64,000 bases of DNA from Serripes groenlandicus (lineage: Eukaryota > Mollusca > Bivalvia > Cardiida > Cardiidae), in the NCBI GenBank assembly GCA_031761405.1, contig JASEVX010000010.1:26891047-26955046 (forward strand). The letters are read 5' to 3'. The notes beneath the pieces are model-generated. The model searched no databases. It had not been told where the DNA came from and saw nothing but the letters and a program-made list of their open reading frames with translations. Position 1 is the stretch's first letter; each line of letters starts with the position of its first letter. The position numbers and the translations under genes were made by a program. This document shows, piece by piece, positions 34,938 to 47,499 of the stretch.

Positions 34938-35217
34938 GCCTCGTCTAGCGAGTTGGGGTCAAATGGGATGTTGTCACTTATGACAGCACGTAATACAATA
35001 GTCGTATGTGCACGGATAGGTATACATGTTTATCCACACTCGCCAGGCGTGACTCATGTTTGTGTATTGCAAAACAATCTTGGTTAACCGACTTACAAAT
35101 ATTAAGTATTGTGCCACTACAAGTATTAACAACAGCACAGGAACAAGGTCAATGTTAATATACATGTCCAATGTCGGCACTCCCATTCATCCTTGTGCTT
35201 GAACTGCACAAATTCCT

Positions 35218-35352
35218 TAACCCTTTCCAACAAACAGAAGCTTTCTGAGGTATCTGCAGCAGTCAACGTTCGAAAATATTGTTGAAAAAGGAAAAACATG
35301 CTCCTTTTGCCACAATAGGTTCCACTTTATTCAATAAGTGTTCTTTCATGTA
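35218..35352. repeat. Family A MITE, left half
   Basis: It starts TTAACCCTTTCCAACAAACA and contains ATCTGCAGCAGTCAACG. It corresponds to 62973-63108 in the duplicated segment, where the right half is still present. Confidence 0.6.
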
Positions 35353-36119
35353 TAGATGATTTTTGTCCTATAAATACCTTTTGAAGCTTTAATCCAATCA
35401 TCACCAAATTTAGTCAGAATGTGTATGGGCATAATATCTCGGGACAAGTGCTATAATCAGCCATATCGCTTGAGTCATTGTATTTGATCATCACCAATTT
35501 AGACAATATGTTGATGGGCAGAATATCTTGGTCAGGTTTGATAACTAACCAAGTTATCTTAGTCACTCCACACTTATATCCCTCGAAATGGCCAAAACTA
35601 TATCAACAGTGTCCGCCCTCTAAATTTGCCTGACGTACAACCAATTACCACTATACTTGGTCTAAAAAAAATAGGAAGGGCGTATTTTGTGACATTTGGC
35701 GCTCTTGTTTTAAACAGGGACACTATATTACATATTGTTCATATGGTGGTTTGTTGTTATCTCTCTTATGGTGGCTAGAACATGCCCGAAATAGAAAGTG
35801 CATCTTTCCACAAATTACAAGCAGTTTAAATTTTCTATTTTGCTTTATTCATTTAAGACTATTAAAACATATTCTTACCATCTACTGTAGAGTCTTCCAC
35901 ATGAGAAAGTGTAGGTAGTATGCATTTGTTTTTTTTCGTTTTCTTACGCCTCTTGCCAATTCGTCCCCTTCTGCTGCCATGAAGTTTTCCCATTCTGAAA
36001 TAAATTAACATTGAATAATTATTATACACTTTGCCTTCATTGTTAAAATAGGGATTTATTCCATTGACCTTATATCATGAATTAATTGTTGGAAAGTTAC
36101 ACACAAATGTAGGTAATAA
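35353..36119. other. Gene-free stretch with a repeat tail
   Basis: At about 35390-35712 there are two diverged tandem units containing ATCATCACCAA and GGGCATAATATCT, ending GACATTTGGCGCTCTTGTTT, a tail type like the other bivalve non-autonomous elements here. Confidence 0.45.
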
Positions 36120-39100
36120 AGAAGTACCCATAATTTTCACTAATTGGTCGCCCTTTGTTAAAATTTATCCGCGTTTTTCTCAAACAATTCTAGGTGAATC
36201 TCGGCATACAACAGGTTTGTGAAAATAATTTAAACCAACATTGATCATTCAACATTATCAATCTGACCTTTAAATGTATATATATTGGCAATATAGAACC
36301 GCAAATCATGTTTTGTATAAACCCGATTCGTTATTTTTCTAAATGTCCGCCATTTTTTTAAAATTTCATCGCATTTTTTCTCAGACAATATTAGATTCTC
36401 CATTGAATACATACAGGTTTGTAAAATAATTTAAACCAAGATTGATCATTTAACATTTACAATCTGACCTTTGAATGTGTTTATAACAGCAATATTTAAC
36501 AGTAATTGATGTTTTGCATAGCCCCTATTTGTTATTTTGACAAAATGGCCGTCATCTTTTTTAAAATTCATCGCATTTTTTCACAAGTTTTCACAAACAA
36601 TTCTAGAAAATTTCCGGCAAACATCAGCTATATTAAAATAATAGGGCCACAGTTTGGCCAATGATCTTTTATAATATAACATTGAAATGTGTTTATAACG
36701 GCAATATAGAACACATGGCGGTCCCCCGCATAGCCTATATTCTTCGTTTTGAATTTTTTGACCACAATTTTGTTAAATTTCATCGCATTTTTTATCATTT
36801 TTTCTCTGACAATATTAGATTCTTCATTGCATACAACAGATTTGTAAAAATAATTTAAACCAAGATTGATCATTTAACTTTTACAATCTGACCTTTCAAT
36901 GTATTTACAAAGGCCACATTGAACAGTAAATGGTGTTTTGCATAGCCCCGATTCGTTATTTTGACAAAATGGTCGTCATCTTTTTTAAAATTCATCGCAT
37001 TTTTTCACAAGTTTTCACAAACAATTCTAGAAAATTTCCGGCAAACATCAGCTATATTAAAATAACAGGGCCACAGTTTGGCCAATGATCTTTTATAATA
37101 TAACATTGAAATGTGTTTATAACGGCAATATAGAACACATGGCGGTCCCCCGCATAGCCTATATTCTTCGTTTTGAATTTTTTGACCACAATTTTGTTAA
37201 ATTTCATCGCATTTTTTATCATTTTTTCTCTGACAATATTAGATTCTTCATTGCATACAACAGATTTGTAAAAATAATTTAAACCAAGATTGATCATTTA
37301 ACTTTTACAATCTGACCTTTCAATGTATTTACAAAGGCCACATTGAACAGTAAATGGTGTTTTGCATAGCCCCGATTCGTTATTTTGACAAAATGGTCGT
37401 CATCTTTTTTAAAATTCATCGCATTTTTTCACAAGTTTTCACAAACAATTCTAGAAAATTTCCGGCAAACATCAGCTATATTAAAATAACAGGGCCACAG
37501 TTTGGCCAATGATCTTTTATAATATAACATTGAAATGTGTTTATAACGGCAATATAGAACACATGGCGGTCCCCCGCATAGCCTATATTCTTCGTTTTGA
37601 ATTTTTTGACCACAATTTTGTTAAATTTCATCGCATTTTTTATCATTTTTTCTCTGACAATATTAGATTCTTCATTGCATACAACAGATTTGTAAAAATA
37701 ATTTAAACCAAGATTGATCATTTAACTTTTACAATCTGACCTTTCAATGTATTTACAAAGGCCACATTGAACAGTAAATGGTGTTTTGCATAGCCCCGAT
37801 TCGTTATTTTGACAAAATGGTCGTCATCTTTTTTAAAATTCATCGCATTTTTTCACAAGTTTTCACAAACAATTCTAGAAAATTTCCGGCAAACATCAGC
37901 TATATTAAAATAACAGGGCCACAGTTTGGCCAATGATCTTTTATAATATAACATTGAAATGTGTTTATAACGGCAATATAGAACACATGGCGGTCCCCCG
38001 CATAGCCTATATTCTTCGTTTTGAATTTTTTGACCACAATTTTGTTAAATTTCATCGCATTTTTTATCATTTTTTCTCTGACAATATTAGATTCTTCATT
38101 GCATACAACAGATTTGTAAAAATAATTTAAACCAAGATTGATCATTTAACTTTTACAATCTGACCTTTCAATGTATTTACAAAGGCCACATTGAACAGTA
38201 AATGGTGTTTTGCATAGCCCCGATTCGTTATTTTGACAAAATGGTCGTCATCTTTTTTAAAATTCATCGCATTTTTTCACAAGTTTTCACAAACAATTCT
38301 AGAAAATTTCCGGCAAACATCAGCTATATTAAAATAACAGGGCCACAGTTTGGCCAATGATCTTTTATAATATAACATTGAAATGTGTTTATAACGGCAA
38401 TATAGAACACATGGCGGTCCCCCGCATAGCCTATATTCTTCGTTTTGAATTTTTTGACCACAATTTTGTTAAATTTCATCGCATTTTTTATCATTTTTTC
38501 TCTGACAATATTAGATTCTTCATTGCATACAACAGATTTGTAAAAATAATTTAAACCAAGATTGATCATTTAACTTTTACAATCTGACCTTTCAATGTAT
38601 TTACAAAGGCCACATTGAACAGTAAATGGTGTTTTGCATAGCCCCGATTCGTTATTTTGACAAAATGGTCGTCATCTTTTTTAAAATTCATCGCATTTTT
38701 TCACAAGTTTTCACAAACAATTCTAGAAAATTTCCGGCAAACATCAGCTATATTAAAATAACAGGGCCACAGTTTGGCCAATGATCTTTTATAATATAAC
38801 ATTGAAATGTGTTTATAACGGCCATAGAGAACACATGGCGGTCCCCCGCATAGCCTATATTCTTCGTTTTGAATTTTTTGACCACAATTTTGTTAAATTT
38901 CATCGCATTTTTTATCATTTTTTCTCTGACAATATTAGATTCTTCATTGCATACAACAGATTTGTAAAAATAATTTAAACCAAGATTGATCATTTAACTT
39001 TTACAATCTGACCTTTCAATGTATTTACAAAGGCCACATTGAACAGTAAATGGTGTTTTGCATAGCCCCGATTCGTTATTTTGACAAAATGGTCGTCATC

Positions 39101-39340
39101 TTTTTTAAAATTCATCGCATTTTTTCACAAGTTTTCACAAACAATTCTAGAAAATTTCCGGCAAACATCAGCTATATTAAAATAACAGGGCCACAGTTTG
39201 GCCAATGATCTTTTATAATATAACATTGAAATGTGTTTATAACGGCAATATAGAACACATGACGGTCCCCCACATAGCCTATATTCTTCGTTTTGAATTT
39301 TTTGACCACAATTTTGTGGAAAATATCGACTTCAAAAACT
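36120..39340. repeat. Satellite array, 424-bp unit built from two related half-units
   Basis: From about 36560 the unit repeats every 424 bp six times (36628, 37052, 37476, 37900, 38324, 38748) with a partial seventh. Only a handful of differences are visible between copies. Inside each unit two segments share TTTCATCGCATTTTTT and similar flanks about 210 bp apart, so the unit is a dimer. The left margin (36120-36550) holds more diverged single half-units. Antiparallel ORFs of 81 and 65 codons recur only because the DNA repeats. Confidence 0.95.
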
Positions 39341-39761
39341 CATTGCAATAACTATCATTTTTTGTTTAAATACAAGCTCAAAGTTAACGTAAATGTAAGA
39401 AAAAAAGATAGAAATTATGTTATGTACTTACATTCTCGGTTATTCCTTTTTAAACTTATTAATTTTAATAAAACATCCGTCTATCTACATCGATAGCCAT
39501 CGCGGAAATGAATGTACGAAGTGGATAATGACCAGAGCGGCTAATGACCGCTTTTCTTACAGCGAGTCGAAGATAACGGAGCTTATCGATGCGTTTCATA
39601 TCCCTGTAATATAGTGTCCCTGTTTTAAAGTAGCAGTCCAGCTAAGAATCATGCAGGGGGCGATTCATCCATAGTCTAGAATCTTTATTTTTTTTTGTTA
39701 AATAGATTCAAAATGATGTAAAACTAATAAATTTGACATGTTGCGGGTCAAAATTCAATCC

Positions 39762-39775
39762 GTTGCCATGGTAAC
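39762..39775. promoter_or_regulatory. RFX X-box-like palindrome
   Basis: GTTGCCATGGTAAC is an essentially perfect RFX-family X-box (GTNRCC-N-RGYAAC type). Function here is not shown. Confidence 0.35.
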
Positions 39776-39955
39776 AGCTCTACCTTAAAAAACAAGCTTA
39801 TTTAGGCCCTGAAATCCTTATATTTGCATCATTTCATATTGAAAATAGATAAATTACCATAAACATTATAGAATATAAATGCTTTCCTTTTTATACTATT
39901 ACATTAAATTAATTAAGAAATTATATCAAAATTTGGATGTATGCATGGGTAAGTG

Positions 39956-39969
39956 GTTACCATGGCAAC
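39956..39969. promoter_or_regulatory. RFX X-box-like palindrome
   Basis: GTTACCATGGCAAC, within the first 358-bp repeat copy. Confidence 0.35.
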
Positions 39970-40316
39970 CAATTTTCTATAATTTTTCAAAATGAAAAAG
40001 AAATCAAAATATGACATTTTTAACATATCATTATATCCGATGAGCACGGGGATAGAAGCAATTTGATTGATTATAAGTTGGGAATTGGCTCTTGGCCAAA
40101 ACATATCAAAAATAAAAATATGTAGCCTAGTATAGATTTTTTTTTAAATGGCTTCTTATCTCGGGTGTTTTCGTAATTTTCATTCTCAACTGATTATTCT
40201 CTTTTAGCATATATACAAGCTTTATGAAGTCTTACTCAGAAACTTTTCGGAACCGAAACAATGTAAATAATGCTTTTTGTAATATATCAAAATGTGGATG
40301 TATGCATGGGTAAGTG

Positions 40317-40330
40317 GTTACCATGGCAAC
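40317..40330. promoter_or_regulatory. RFX X-box-like palindrome
   Basis: GTTACCATGGCAAC, within the second 358-bp repeat copy. Confidence 0.35.
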
Positions 40331-41538
40331 CAATTTTCTATAATTTTTCAAAATAAAAAAAAATAAAAATATGACATTTTTAACATATCATTATATCCGA
40401 TGAGCACAGGGATAGAAGCAATTTGATTGATTATAAGTTGGGAATTGGCTCTTGGCCAAAACATATAAAAAATAAAAAATATGTAGCCTAGTATAGATTT
40501 TTTTTAAAATGGCTTCTTATCTCGGGTGTTTTCGTAATTTTCATTCTCAACTGATTATTCTCTTTTAGCATATACAAGCTTTATGAAGTCTTACTCAGAA
40601 ACTTTTCAGAACCGAAACAATGTAAATAATGCTTTTTGTTAGTTTAAGGTCCACTGGCAGAAAGATAGTCAAGCTATTGCAAAACTAAACGTTCTGTGTT
40701 GCGTCTGTCTGTCCGTCTTTGCACGCACCTGTTAACATTTTGATTATATTCGAACCACATTTCCTCAGTTATCACTGCACCAAATGCAACACAACTTCAA
40801 AGGTGACATCCTCTAAAGTGTGTTCTACTCAGTAATTAGTCCCCTACCCATCGAAGATCGGTTTCGCGACTATAGGTTTGGTCTATTCCGTCCGTCCGTG
40901 AGTCCGCATGTGTAGTTGTGGGGTGCCCACCCTTATTAAGACACTTAGATAAGTAGTTTGTTTGTTTCTTTTATAATGGGCATTTTATTTGCATATTAAT
41001 GTTATTCATTCCGTAAAAGGGATGTAATTACGGAATGAATAGCATACTTGTGGGGTGCACCCCACAATAAAACATCAAAGGAAATAACCCCACAAGTACT
41101 TTCCCATGAGTTTGCCCGTCCGTCTGTCTGTCAGTCCCACCTAACCTTGTCCGGCCTGCATCTTAACCATGCATCATAGGATTTCAAAGAAACTTGGCAC
41201 AAACGTTCACCATGATGAGGCGAGGCGGCGTGTCGCGCAAAAGACCCAGGCCTGTACCTCATATTTCAAGGTCACACTTAGAGGTCAAAGGTCAAAATGA
41301 GAACAAAAATAATTAAAATTTGCACAAAAAGAAAAAGTGGTTGTCATGCATGGTTACAGCTTTACCTTAAGAACAAGCTGATTTTTGGATTTTAAAACCA
41401 TAAATGTGCATCATTTTGAAAGCAAATTAAAGAAATAATGAAAGACATCCTATAATATAAATACATTATTTTATAAAAAAAAAGTGTTTTATACATCTTA
41501 AAAACTTATCAAGAGTATGATGTATGAATAGACATTCG

Positions 41539-41552
41539 GTTACCATGGCAAC
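41539..41552. promoter_or_regulatory. RFX X-box-like palindrome
   Basis: GTTACCATGGCAAC, in the diverged third copy of the 358-bp repeat. It is conserved although the surroundings have drifted. Confidence 0.35.
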
Positions 41553-43499
41553 CAATTTACCATTATTTTTCACTAGGAAAAAAAGCCCAAAAATGTCAAT
41601 ATTTGATCAGTTTGTTATCTCCAATGAGCACATGGATAGAAGTGATTTGATTGATTACACTGTGCGAGTTGACCTTTGTCACAAACATATATATAAAAAA
41701 AGAATGTAGCCTGGTATAGAATTTTCAAAAAATTGTCATCTTTTCTTGTGGTATTTTATCAATTTTTTTCTTGCTCAAGGAAATAAATTCTAAATAGAAT
41801 TATGATTGATGTGGCATAACAATATTTAAGTTCCACAAATGGTTCTCCTATATGCCCCCTTTCAAAATCATTAAATATTAAATCAATATCAAACTTCTTG
41901 TTGCCATTGCAACTAGAAATTCCAGGGAAAAGGGAGTACGAGACTACATAATTTTCATTTCAACAATAAGTACAATTTTAAAATCTTTCTTAAAATAAGG
42001 TTTATAAATGTTTGTAAGAAAAACACCTAATAAAAACATGTTACTAAGGAAACATGCTAACTAAAGAGTATAACAGAAGTAATTCATTGAATAATTTTGT
42101 GAAAATTAATAAAATAAAATATTTACGTTTATTCAGTTTTCAATCACAGTGGACACTTAGATTCTACTATTGCCATAGTAACAAACAAATCTTATTTATG
42201 TGATGTACATGTAAATATTGCAATCCCAAAAAATGGATATAGACTGAAATTGTTGAATTGAAAAAAAAAGGTAAATTTTGATATCATTACATCACATATA
42301 TATATCGACAGATAAATTTGTCAAACATTATGAGCCCCTGAGTGTCACATTGTCCGGGAGATTTGGAAGATTGAATTTAGAAGATTGAATAAAATTGGCA
42401 TGAAATGAGAGCTTATAAGTCGGATCAATAAGAAAAGTTGTTTGTGTTCAAAGTCACTTTGACCATGACCTTTGACCGTAATCATATGTGTTCATGCCCA
42501 ACCTCCCTGTTAAATTTAAGGACATTAGAGAGTTGATTGAGATTGAATGGAAAATGTGGCCACCAAAGTGTTCACAATGTCCAACAATTTGACCTAGTGT
42601 ATTAGCTTTTGACCCCACATGACCCATTCTAACATTGATTAAAATGTTATGAAAAGGAATATTCTGGTAGGATTACATGATATGTGTGGCCTCTTATAGA
42701 GTTCAATAGCTAGCTTTCTGTATAATGTAGCTATCTGTTAAATTTGATTACAATTTGTCAGGAAAAACTGAAGTAATTAAGTGGAAATCAAAACGTTTCT
42801 ATTTTTAGTAAGTGACCTAGACCTTGACCTGATAAGACCTAAATTACAATCCAGAGCTAGCTTTCTGAAAAAGCCATTTACATCTGAATTTTTTTTTTTT
42901 TAAATTAGTCATACTCAACATTTGTGACCCCAATAACTAATCATTAGATAGCTTTTTGAATGAGCAATTATCTGTGATATTTGATCAAAATCAGTTAAGA
43001 GTAACTAAACTTATTGAGCTAAAACCTTTTGAAAGATCCCCAATTCTTATAAACCAGCACATGTTTTTTTTAAAATATGTGGATATATGTCAACACAAAT
43101 CTTGAATAATGATGCACCTGGCATGTACAGTATATAGCTCTGTACATTATGAGATTAACCTCTAATCAGTCAAATAATCATCCCATAAGTATGGCTCAAC
43201 AAAAGACAGTTATACATTTAAAATAATATTCCTGCATTCTGGTTATTTGTGTTTTAGAACATTTTCAAAAGAACTTTGGCTATATCAGAGCAACAGTGCA
43301 CTTATACATGATCCCTTGATGACTAACCAGTACAACTTCAAGGACAGGAACTTTGTCCTGCCAAAGAGCACTTCTACATACTGTCATAGTTGACAGGGAT
43401 AGAAAGTGCCCTGTCATGAAATAATAAAATCATACATGAATATGATTTACACAAAACATAACAATATATAACAATATCTTTGTCCCACATTCTTTTCAA

Positions 43500-43905
43500 T
43501 AAGTATAACAAGGCCTGTTAGAAATTAAATTGATGCCTCTGCAGCGGTATACATGTAGTTAAACATCTGAAATCATAGCTGTATAAAAGGAATTGCTCAT
43601 AATGAGCAATTACTCCTTTTTCCAATAATGCTTTCTATTCTTCCAAATCCAAGTTATATTTTGTCACAATTTTCCTTATTTTTCCATATGCATCAAATCT
43701 TTTAACCATTTCCCACATATACACGCTTTTGGATGCCCGTGCAGCAGACAACTAATGAAAACAAGCAATTTCACCTTTTGTCAAAATATTTTCAATTCTT
43801 TTCAGTAATTATTTCTTCATTTATATAAATAAAGATTTTCCATGTTTTTGCAAAGATGTTTCAAATTCGTCTGCTGCAGATAATATTATGTTGTATGTAT
43901 ATCAA
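43500..43905. repeat. Two degraded Family A MITEs
   Basis: The segment contains GCCTCTGCAGCGG, TTGCTCATAATGAGCAATTA, then TTAACCATTTCCCACATATA, GCAGCAGACAAC and CGTCTGCTGCAGATAA, the ordered blocks of the family. Ends are blurred. Confidence 0.5.
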
Positions 43906-45094
43906 AACATTGCAGCAAAATAGACATTGCTCTTAATGAGATATTTCTTTTTTTGGAAAAAGGTTTTTCAAATTGATTCCCAAGTTCTAATAAATTTATA
44001 AAGATTTTCCAAATCTTAGCCAACATGTTTTCAAAGTTGGTTAAATGTGGAAATAGGCTAAATTTGTCAGTGTTGATAATCTGTTAATTCAAATAGTTAT
44101 TCAAATTCCTGAAGTTGAAGCAAAATGTTTATAAAAATAATCAACTGTACAGTTTTGTATACAGTTTCAAAATGCTCTTCCCTTTTTACCATGTATAACA
44201 ATTTGGGAGAGAATTATATTATCCATGTAAATTCTACTGTTGCATGATGAATACATATCTAGGTAAATATACATAGACACATAATGATAAAGTGAACACT
44301 CTCCTACAATGAAGTTTCTATGTATGAATTCAAGTTCAATTGATTATTCTGAAAGTTGAATTTCTATCTTGTGAATCTGTCACTTGAGAAAATATTAGCT
44401 CTCATAGGTGTCCACCAATAGTGCAGGGTAACTGTCCTGTCCATGTTGTCCAATAAGGCACATCACATAGTTAATCTGAAAAATATACAATCAAATAAAA
44501 ATAGATATCTAGACACACATTTAGTATGATGTTTGACATATATTTGTGTAATGTATAGCATATTAAATTCTGATAGTGATAGTAATTTGCTTTGAAAACA
44601 TCTGAAAGAAAATATGTAATAAGTAATATCTAGATAGGATCCAAGTACTAGTTTGAACTTTTTTGATAGAGGTTCAACAATACACATGTGTATTAATTTC
44701 AGAAGTCTTCTGCTGCATGAGGTATTAGAAATTGTAAACACTAAATCAAGGTTTAAAAGATGAATTGTTGAAAAGTTATTCATACATAAGTATACTGACA
44801 TATCCTAGCCATGAGTAACAATGAAATCATATGAGAACTAAGCTATGTTGCATAATAATGATTAAGTTTGAACCCTTGTAACTAGTTGCTTTCTTCCAAT
44901 AAGAGAAATCAGTTGTGATAAAACTATTAAAAGACTGAACTATTCTCAAAACAAGCAACAGATGTATATAAGACCTCCACAATACTCAGTCTTAGCAAAT
45001 ACATATTTTAGTATTCAACAGATGGAGTCTAGCTGCTTTAGAAACATAACTATATGAAGAAAGTAATACACAAAAAACATGTAATTGAACAGTA

Positions 45095-45320
45095 AATTAA
45101 CAATTTCCTGCATACAACAAATCTGCAGCAGACTACTTTGAAAAAATCCAGAAAAAAATATGAAAAATCTCTGAAAGTAAAATAGAATTTTTAAATAATG
45201 GTTAAAACATTGTTACAAGTCATTATGTTGTGAATTTTATTTCCACTTTGTGGCAATATTTACAATAGTTGTCTGCTGCAAAGGTGTCAAAATGCATGAA
45301 TATGTGGGAAAGTAAATACT
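45095..45320. repeat. Degraded Family A MITE
   Basis: Contains ACAACAAATCTGCAGCAGAC and GTCTGCTGCAAAGGTGTCAA as inverted partners and ends TATGTGGGAAAG. The termini have decayed. Confidence 0.55.
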
Positions 45321-46639
45321 ATATTTATCAAAACAGAAATTACCTATGCTAACAGGAATTAAATAAATCTTCATGATCTTCCAGTATCTTTTGGCTGGTA
45401 ACTTATTCCTCTGAGTGTTTCCCATTTCTCAGTGTGTAGAGGATGAAAACACAACGGAGTCAACTTCCCTTCCTTGAAATATACCTCGAGATTTGCATGT
45501 AGACAAACCGAAAGTTACTTGAAAAAAGTCCCGAAAATGATCTGCTTCACAAGTTGTTTGTTGATTTCCACATTTTCAAAACGTTAAATTTAATGCCCGT
45601 ATGTTATAAGAAATGTCTGTATTATAATCTAAAAGCCTGACCGATTTTTCTCTCTGTGTTTCTCTGTTGTAAGCCTCAAGAATCAGAATGATTGTAAAAC
45701 TGCATTGAATACCGACTTTCCACATTTGACATGATTATCACTTTACGGACCTGTCTTTAGTCTGTGTACACTGTTTTTCATATACATATCTTCACATCCT
45801 TGCTAAACTGTTTATGAAATAGCTTAATATGATATGTACGATATAAAACTGATGAAAAGTCAAATCCAAGCTGGTAAGTTAAAATATCTTGGTTAACAGG
45901 AAGTTCGTGAGATGTAAACAATTTCTGGGTTTCAGTATAGAAGTGAATAAAATATAAATAAATATTTATTTATATTGTTATCGATTCCATTTTATTGAAT
46001 TAAAACCAGTCAGTTTATATTTTTAAAAGAGAAAACTGACACAGATATAGGTCATTTTGCATTAAAAAGAGACATATTAACGTTTTTCAGTCACATAACA
46101 ACTGTTGTGAAGCAGGACAGAGTTATCTTTCTTGATAGTATGGCTCAAAACCCTATAAAAGAAACCAAATTTACTCAAAACCTGTACTAGGCTACATATT
46201 TTATTTTTTGATATTTTATAGAGTGTATTGTCCTTTTTATGTTGATATATATATTTCTGTCTAAGACCCGTGCTCATCGGAGATAATTGGATTTGAAGTA
46301 GGAGTATTTTACATGGGACTGTATAGGAAAATCTCACATATTCAAATTATTTCAAAGCAATATTATGAAGTAGAGATTGCAAGATGTGATAAATTAATAC
46401 CAAATCACTCAAAAACTTCACCATACAACTCCACACACACAATATTAACAATATCTGTGATATACCATGAATCACTTTTTTATCATTTTGCATGATTCTT
46501 AGCTGGACTGCTACTTAATATATGGCATAAGTACTATTTTATATTGTATTATATTGCATTATATTATATTATATTTTTTTATTGGATGATAAGACAGTAT
46601 AAACAACGGTGATGATGACATGATAGTACGTATACATAA

Positions 46640-46815
46640 CATCTGATTCGTCTATGACGCGACGTTTTACCTTTTTCCAAAGAATGAACTTGTAAATGGG
46701 GTAAATGTGCCCGCTTGTTATGTCAATAGGTAATGTTTATTGTTGTATCTTGTTTTTCTCACAGACCATGTGGCCTTTTGAACTTGTGTGTGAAATAAAC
46801 GTCTTCATATATTCT
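46640..46815 (-). mobile_element. Detached 5' end of a LINE 1 relative
   Basis: Reads like 14650-14820: CGTCTATGACGCGAC, GTAAATGTGC, TTGTTTTTCTCAC, CATGTGGCC and TGAAATAAAC occur in the same order. It covers the 5' region and about the first nine codons of the LINE ORF, after which the match stops. The rest of the element is absent. Confidence 0.6.
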
Positions 46816-47158
46816 GAATTTCTTATCATGTGAGGGTCGGATGTAATTTAATATGTATTTCAAAACATGTAGACTTTCGTTTGCTCATTTTATCATCTGT
46901 TATTTATTTAGCAAGCGCATGTGCAGACAAATAACACTATGAAAACATGAGCATAAAGGACGTCTTCCTACGAAGGCCTAGTTAGTATGATGAAACAGTT
47001 TTCATGTTGTTGTTTGTACTTGTACAATGTAGATATATAGCTTACTGCATGCTGCTTATTGCGTTACATTATGTTCTATTGACCGACATGCTTATTTCGG
47101 CTCTTACCAAACTTCGATTTAAAGGGCGAGATCAATAGGGCAATCAGAAATCCAAGCA

Positions 47159-47332
47159 GAGGTCTAGATAAGAGGGAGTGAACAGGTATTTTCCCCACAA
47201 TATTTCTTTTATTACTCAACCAAATCCTATGCTGTGGGTACTCAAAAGATTCTTTTGAGTACCCACAACACAGGGTTATAAGATCAACTACGGATTTTTA
47301 GAACAAACAAAACGCCCCTTATCTAGAGCTCT
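47159..47332. repeat. Family C MITE, complete
   Basis: The ends are inverted: GAGGTCTAGATAAGAGGG and CCCCTTATCTAGAGCTC. The centre is a near-perfect palindrome, GGGTACTCAAAAGATTC followed by TTTTGAGTACCC. Confidence 0.75.
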
Positions 47333-47499
47333 GCTCAAGTACTACTTGACAATATTGACATTATCCTGACCATCAAGAAAAGATGTAAACACGCAATGTT
47401 ATGTCATGTACATATTTCTCATCATATCAGTTGTTGTTTGTTTTAAGAAGAAACACAAGCAGGGTTATTCCCCTTACCTTAACATTAAGTAGTCGAATT

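Larger units (their letters stand above)
39924..40640. repeat. Two tandem copies of a 358-bp repeat with X-box palindromes
   Basis: Copies at 39924-40281 and 40282-40640 are nearly identical. Each has GGTTACCATGGCAACC near its start and TCTTGGCCAAAACATAT further on. A diverged third copy lies at 41515-41740, and part of an inverted relative is at about 46180-46290 (it matches CCGATGAGCACGGG). Confidence 0.85.
40641..46488. other. Long gene-free interior of the 6.9-kb segment
   Basis: No coding region. It includes paired GTGGGGTG...CACCCCACA repeats around 40920-41090, an AGGTCAAAGGTCA direct repeat at 41282-41294, a third X-box at 41539-41552, a degraded SINE-like piece near 43300-43420, Family A MITE remnants (43500-43905 and 45095-45320) and many poly-A or poly-T tracts. 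Confidence 0.5.
39628..46516. mobile_element. 6.9-kb segment bounded by perfect 28-bp inverted repeats
   Basis: The left end at 39628-39655 starts AAGTAGCAGTCCAGCTAAGA. The right end at 46489-46516 is its exact 28-bp reverse complement. Flanks read TGTTTTA on the left and AATATAT on the right, so no clear target duplication is seen. The interior has no transposase or other recognisable gene. It contains tandem X-box-bearing repeats, a nuclear-receptor-like repeat, degraded MITEs and long AT-rich tracts. It could be a large non-autonomous DNA transposon or a nested assembly that happens to keep both ends. Confidence 0.5.

Noticed and set aside
36628..38993. Repeated 81- and 65-codon ORFs in the satellite
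   Set aside because: They recur only because the 424-bp DNA unit repeats. They overlap on opposite strands and have no motif.
36120..39340. CRISPR-like array
   Set aside because: Units are 424 bp, contiguous, without short direct repeats and unique spacers; the genome is animal.
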